Shown here piece after piece: positions 7,278-10,226 of a stretch of DNA of 10,226 bases. Source of the DNA: CAZTLI01 sp964614375 (lineage in GTDB: Bacteria; Chloroflexota; Anaerolineae; Aggregatilineales; Phototrophicaceae); NCBI GenBank assembly GCA_964614375.1, contig CAZTLI010000171.1:1-10226 (forward strand), written 5' to 3'. The notes beneath the pieces were generated by a model. That model did no database searches. It saw only the letters and a list, made by a program, of their open reading frames with translations, and was not told the origin of the DNA. Positions within the stretch are counted from its first letter, which is position 1, and every line of letters begins with the position of its first letter. Made by a program: the position numbers and the translations under genes.

Positions 7278-7292
7278 ACTTTTGTGAAAAGT
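7278..7292. repeat. Operator-like inverted repeat, 6-bp arms
   Basis: ACTTTT and AAAAGT flank GTG, giving the perfect dyad ACTTTTGTGAAAAGT. It lies just downstream of the promoter candidate, a suitable place for a repressor. The symmetry is seen directly; any binding protein is unknown. Confidence -1.
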
Positions 7293-7310
7293 GACCAAAA
7301 GAACGTCAAA

Positions 7311-7347
7311 TAGATTACATAGTTCCTGCCTGAACAGATGCAATCTA
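7311..7347. repeat. Spaced inverted repeat TAGATT / AATCTA
   Basis: TAGATT (7311-7316) and AATCTA (7342-7347) are exact inverted copies with a 25-base spacer. They could form a stem in the leader RNA or paired half-sites, but six-base AT-rich arms are weak evidence. Confidence -1.
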
Positions 7348-7359
7348 AGCTATTACATT

Positions 7360-7370
7360 AGGGCAGCCCT
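7360..7370. repeat. GC-rich dyad upstream of permease 1
   Basis: AGGGCAGCCCT is an odd palindrome with 5-base arms around a single A, ending 44 bases before the permease start codon. It stands out from AT-rich surroundings and may be an operator half-site; a one-base loop makes an RNA hairpin unlikely. Confidence -1.
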
Positions 7371-7414
7371 GTCGTAACGATTGCGAACAATACTTATTCA
7401 TCGAAAGTGATGTT

Positions 7415-8596
7415 ATGTCATCATCGACCAATCGACTGCCGCGCATCTATGAACGGTTAAAGTTTGACCGCATCATCGACCTCTCGCCTGTCGTCATTGC
7501 GCTGTTGCTGGCGCTGGTTGTCGCGGCGATTTTGCTCGTTGCGCTTGCTGCCGATCCGATTACGGCCTTTACCGCGATGTTTCAGGGGGCGTTTGGGTCG
7601 GAAAATGCGACTGCCGAAACCTTAGTCAAAGCCACGCCCATCCTGTTTGTCGCCATCGGGATTACGATTGCCTTTCGTGGGGGCGTCATCAACATTGGTG
7701 GCGAAGGCCAGATGATTGCGGGCGCGCTGGCAGGCGTGACGGTGGCGCTGGCAATGGCTGATCGGTTCGGTGGATTGGTCATTCCGGCGTCGCTGCTGGC
7801 AGGCTTTATCGCGGGCGGTCTCTATGGTGGACTGGCGGGCTTCCTCAAAGCCTATTTTGACGTTAACGAAATCCTCAGCACCATCATGTTGAATCAAATT
7901 GCCGTCCAGATGATGAATTTTTTGCTCAACGGCCCCCTGCTCGACCCGGAAACTGTCGGTGTCAATCACATCCCCAAAACCGCACGCATTGCCGAAGTCG
8001 CACAATTACCGCGTTTCTCGGTCCTGGAGGTGTTTGACCGCACCCGGCTGCACTATGGCCTGATCATCGCGATTGTGATTGCGATTGTGATCTATGTCTT
8101 GCTCTGGCACACGACGGTCGGTTATCGCATCCGTGCGGTGGGCTTGAATCAACGGGCGGCACGTTACGCCGGCATCAATGTGGAACGTCAGATCATATTG
8201 TCGATGTTTCTGGCGGGTGGCATGGCAGGACTGGCGGGCGCGGTACAGGTGCTCGGCTTGAACTATCGCTTGCAAACCGATGGCTCGCCACAGGGATTTA
8301 CAGCGAATGCCGGTTTCAATGGCATCGTCGCCGCCCTATTCGGCGGTTTAAACCCCATTTTTGCGATTCCGGCTTCGACCTTCTTTGGTGGATTGTTGGT
8401 GGGCGCGCAACGCATGCAGCGCGAGGTCGATATTCCGGCGTCAATGATTATCGCCATCAATGGCTTAATCGTCGTATTCGTCGTCAGCAGCCAGATATTC
8501 ATCCAGCGGCGGGCACGACGACGCGCAGGCAGACAGGTGGCGGAGGAAGATAATCTCGCCTTGCAAGCTGAGGCTGCACAGGTCGATGGGAACTGA
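7415..8596 (+). CDS. BMP-type ABC importer, permease subunit 1 (NupP/YufP-like)
   Basis: A 393-residue integral membrane protein of the BPD_transp_2 (LivM/YufP-like) family. A cytosolic N-terminus precedes a strong transmembrane segment at about residues 24-46 (VVIALLLALVVAAILLVAL). Signature blocks are INIGGEGQMIAGA (about 92-104), NEILSTIMLNQIA (151-163), an extracytoplasmic loop of about 40 residues around 175-213, the coupling region AVGLNQRAARYAGI (about 241-254), which in this family contacts the ATPase, and GFNGIVAALFGGLNP near 300. The C-terminus is a cytosolic tail with an Arg-rich patch (QRRARRRAGR) and then acidic residues. The known relatives import nucleosides; others carry simple sugars, so the cargo is not fixed. 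It is the first gene of the transporter operon, preceded by a weak AAAGTGA before the ATG, and only two bases separate its stop from the next start, indicating translational coupling. Confidence -1.
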   Translation: MSSSTNRLPRIYERLKFDRIIDLSPVVIALLLALVVAAILLVALAADPITAFTAMFQGAFGSENATAETLVKATPILFVAIGITIAFRGGVINIGGEGQMIAGALAGVTVALAMADRFGGLVIPASLLAGFIAGGLYGGLAGFLKAYFDVNEILSTIMLNQIAVQMMNFLLNGPLLDPETVGVNHIPKTARIAEVAQLPRFSVLEVFDRTRLHYGLIIAIVIAIVIYVLLWHTTVGYRIRAVGLNQRAARYAGINVERQIILSMFLAGGMAGLAGAVQVLGLNYRLQTDGSPQGFTANAGFNGIVAALFGGLNPIFAIPASTFFGGLLVGAQRMQREVDIPASMIIAINGLIVVFVVSSQIFIQRRARRRAGRQVAEEDNLALQAEAAQVDGN

Positions 8597-8598
8597 CG

Positions 8599-9516
8599 AT
8601 GAATATTATTACAGCGAGTGTGTTTGCATCGACAATCCGGCTGGCAACGCCCTATCTGTTCGCGGCATTGGGCGAAACGCTGGGACAGCGCAGCGGCGTC
8701 CTCAATCTCGGTTTAGATGGGATGATGCTGATGGGGGCATTTTCGGCCTTTTATACCGTGTTCCTGACGGGCAATCTCCTGTTGGGACTCGTGGTTGCGA
8801 TTATCGTCGGGGCGGTGATGGGGCTGGCGATGGGGTTCATCAGTGTCACGCTTAAAGCCGAACAGGGCATCAGCGGTATCGGGATTTATCTGTTCGGACT
8901 GGGCATGAGCGAATTGCTGTTCCAGCAGTTGGTAGGCACTCCCCAGACTGTGCGCGGTTTTCCCGATGTCTATATCCCGGTGCTGTCCGACATCCCCATC
9001 CTTGGCGAGATATTCTTCAATCATCATATTCTGGTATATGTGGCGTTCGCGCTGGTGCCGATTACGACGTTTGTGCTCAATCGCACCAATTTCGGCCTGA
9101 TGATTCGCGCGGTGGGTCAAAATCCCGAAGCGGCGGACGCGATGGGTGTGAGTGTGGCGCGGGTGCGCTATATCACGCTCGTGATTGGCGGCATTCTCGG
9201 CGGGCTGGCGGGCGCGTCCCTGTCTATCGCGCAACTGAATGTGTTCCAACAGAATTTGACGGCGGGACAGGGCTTTATCGCCGTCGCTTTGGTGTATTTC
9301 GGCGGGTGGCGACCCGTCGCGGTGATGATGGGCGCGCTGCTGTTTAGTTTTGTCAATGCGCTGCAATTGCAAATTAGTGTGGTTGGTGTCGATATTCCAT
9401 CTGAATTTGCGGTGATGGCGCCGTATGTGATTACGATTATCGCGTTAATTTTTGCGTCAAAACGGCGTGACAAACCCGATGCGTTGACTAAACCCTTTGA
9501 TCGTGGCGAAGGGTAA
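8599..9516 (+). CDS. BMP-type ABC importer, permease subunit 2 (NupQ/YufQ-like)
   Basis: A 305-residue integral membrane protein, the smaller permease partner of this importer type. It contains SGVLNLGLDGMMLMGAF (about 32-48), a signature of YufQ/LivH-like permeases, then alternating hydrophobic segments throughout. An internal QNPEAADAMGVSVARVRY stretch (from about 174) is the EAA-like coupling helix that docks with the ATPase. GGILGGLAGASLSI and GGWRPVAVMMGALLFSFVNAL form the late membrane segments. It would pair with permease 1 to make the heterodimeric channel. The start lies two bases after the previous stop, and GGG at 8588-8590, inside the previous gene, is its only Shine-Dalgarno-like sequence, so it probably depends on upstream translation. 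Family call is strong; cargo is not determined by this subunit. Confidence -1.
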   Translation: MNIITASVFASTIRLATPYLFAALGETLGQRSGVLNLGLDGMMLMGAFSAFYTVFLTGNLLLGLVVAIIVGAVMGLAMGFISVTLKAEQGISGIGIYLFGLGMSELLFQQLVGTPQTVRGFPDVYIPVLSDIPILGEIFFNHHILVYVAFALVPITTFVLNRTNFGLMIRAVGQNPEAADAMGVSVARVRYITLVIGGILGGLAGASLSIAQLNVFQQNLTAGQGFIAVALVYFGGWRPVAVMMGALLFSFVNALQLQISVVGVDIPSEFAVMAPYVITIIALIFASKRRDKPDALTKPFDRGEG

Positions 9517-9535
9517 GGTGTGTTTTCTATTTCTC

Positions 9536-9541
9536 AAGGAG
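9536..9541 (+). promoter_or_regulatory. Strong ribosome binding site of the substrate-binding protein gene
   Basis: AAGGAG lies 8 bases before the ATG at 9550 and is the best Shine-Dalgarno match in the window. Binding proteins are normally made in excess over permeases, which fits a strong site here. Confidence -1.
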
Positions 9542-9549
9542 AAAAAATC

Positions 9550-10226
9550 ATGAAAAATTTCCACAAGCTATTGAGTTTGCTGCTCATACTGGTCATCAGT
9601 GTGGTGTTGATGGGCATTTTGCCTGCTGCCGCACAGGATGACGGTGTATTCCGCGTTGCTGCGGTTGCGCCGAGCGCGACCAATGACCTCGCCTTCAGCC
9701 AGAGCATGTATGATGCGCTGCTGGCGGTGCAGGCCGAAATGGGCGAAGAAAATTTCCAATTTGTCTTTCAAGATGGCACGTTCGTTGTGGATGACGCGGC
9801 GGTAGCCCTGCGTGAATGGGCGTCATCGGGTGAATATGACCTCGTTATCGCCCATGGTTCGCAATATGGCGCTATCCTGCAAGAACTTGCGCCTGAATTC
9901 CCGGACGTGTCATTCGCATGGGGTACGGATGTGGATACATTCGGTCTGGATAACGTCTATGCCTATACTGTCGCCGCCGATCAGGGTGGTTTTGTGAATG
10001 GCGCGATGGCGGGTCTATTGACCGAAACCAATGTTATTGGCGTGGTTGGCCCCATCGAAGTAGGTGATGCCAAGCTGTATGTCGATGGCTTTGTCGCGGG
10101 CGTTGCCCACACCAACCCCGATGCAACGGTCAATGTGACCTATATCCAGTCCTTCAGCGATGTGCCGCTGGCGACGGAAGCCGCCGAAACCCACATCGCC
10201 AATGGCGCGGACATCCTGACCGGTAC
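9550..10226 (+). CDS. BMP family ABC transporter substrate-binding protein (3' partial)
   Basis: The frame runs off the window end after 225 complete codons; relatives are about 330-370 residues, so roughly a third is missing. Residues 1-28 are a Sec signal peptide with charged start (MKNFHK), a Leu/Ile/Val core and a PAAA end before QDD. There is no Cys at the cleavage site, so it is not a standard lipoprotein. The mature part starts with a strand RVAAVAPSATNDLAFSQSMYDAL, the characteristic opening of the BMP/Med domain (usually a ND-F-Q pattern), followed by YDLVIAHGSQYG, FPDVSFAWGTD, YTVAADQGGFVNGAMAGLLT, IGVVGPIE and VDGFVAGV, all typical of this periplasmic-binding fold. Known members bind purine nucleosides or related ligands; the ligand here cannot be read from the partial sequence. 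It follows permease 2 by 33 bases and has its own strong ribosome binding site. The ATPase gene expected in this system is absent from the window and may follow. Confidence -1.
   Translation, partial: MKNFHKLLSLLLILVISVVLMGILPAAAQDDGVFRVAAVAPSATNDLAFSQSMYDALLAVQAEMGEENFQFVFQDGTFVVDDAAVALREWASSGEYDLVIAHGSQYGAILQELAPEFPDVSFAWGTDVDTFGLDNVYAYTVAADQGGFVNGAMAGLLTETNVIGVVGPIEVGDAKLYVDGFVAGVAHTNPDATVNVTYIQSFSDVPLATEAAETHIANGADILTG

Larger units (their letters stand above)
6908..7414. other. Intergenic region of 507 bases, no supported gene
   Basis: This is the only long non-coding stretch in the window. The left part (to about 7080) has a base composition like the genes and contains short open frames on both strands, none with a recognisable product or a ribosome binding site. 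The right part (about 7230-7414) is AT-rich and carries several short palindromes, listed separately, as expected for a promoter/operator region of the transporter operon. A weak stem GAATT-GGA-AATTC (6923-6935) follows the lactonase gene but is too small and AT-rich to call a terminator. No tRNA, riboswitch or CRISPR structure was recognised. Confidence -1.

Noticed and set aside
7208..7414. Purine or other riboswitch ahead of the nucleoside-type transporter
   Set aside because: Checked for the conserved purine-aptamer core and paired stems; the expected loop sequences are not there, and only short palindromes are visible.

Overview
The window is 10,226 bases of densely packed bacterial DNA, with every supported gene on the + strand. 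Moderate-to-high GC, short gaps, Sec signal peptides ending in A-Q-D, and the mix of a CBM-linked GH16 glucanase with a BMP-type ABC transporter together suggest a heterotrophic Chloroflexota bacterium (Anaerolineae-like). That placement is inferred from protein style; the window has no rRNA or other phylogenetic marker.

Region 1 (1-6907) is a run of five same-strand genes with gaps of 19, 49, 23 and 30 bases, probably one transcription unit that starts before the window. It encodes: (a) the C-terminal 716 residues of a very large conserved protein of unknown function with glycosidase-like motifs; (b) a secreted GH16 endo-beta-glucanase with an N-terminal carbohydrate-binding domain; (c) a classical short-chain dehydrogenase; (d) an enolase-superfamily acid-sugar dehydratase related to D-mannonate dehydratase/RspA; (e) a seven-bladed beta-propeller lactonase of the YbhE/Pgl type. 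Genes c, d and e match the steps of a non-phosphorylative sugar-oxidation route: aldose to lactone, lactone to aldonic acid, aldonic acid to 2-keto-3-deoxy acid. My working model is that the secreted glucanase releases sugars from a beta-glucan such as laminarin and the cytosolic enzymes oxidise and dehydrate them.

Region 2 (6908-7414) is a 507-base gap, the only long non-coding stretch. I see no convincing gene in it. Its right half is AT-rich and holds several short palindromes, which suits the control region of the next operon.

Region 3 (7415-10226) is the start of an ABC importer operon of the BMP (basic membrane protein; nucleoside/simple-sugar) type: two permeases two bases apart, then a substrate-binding protein cut by the window end. 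The ATPase is not in the window and may lie downstream.

The best candidates for new biology are the uncharacterised large protein inside a glucan-use operon and the dehydratase, which keeps the metal ligands of the mannonate dehydratase family but appears to lack its active-site loop tyrosine.
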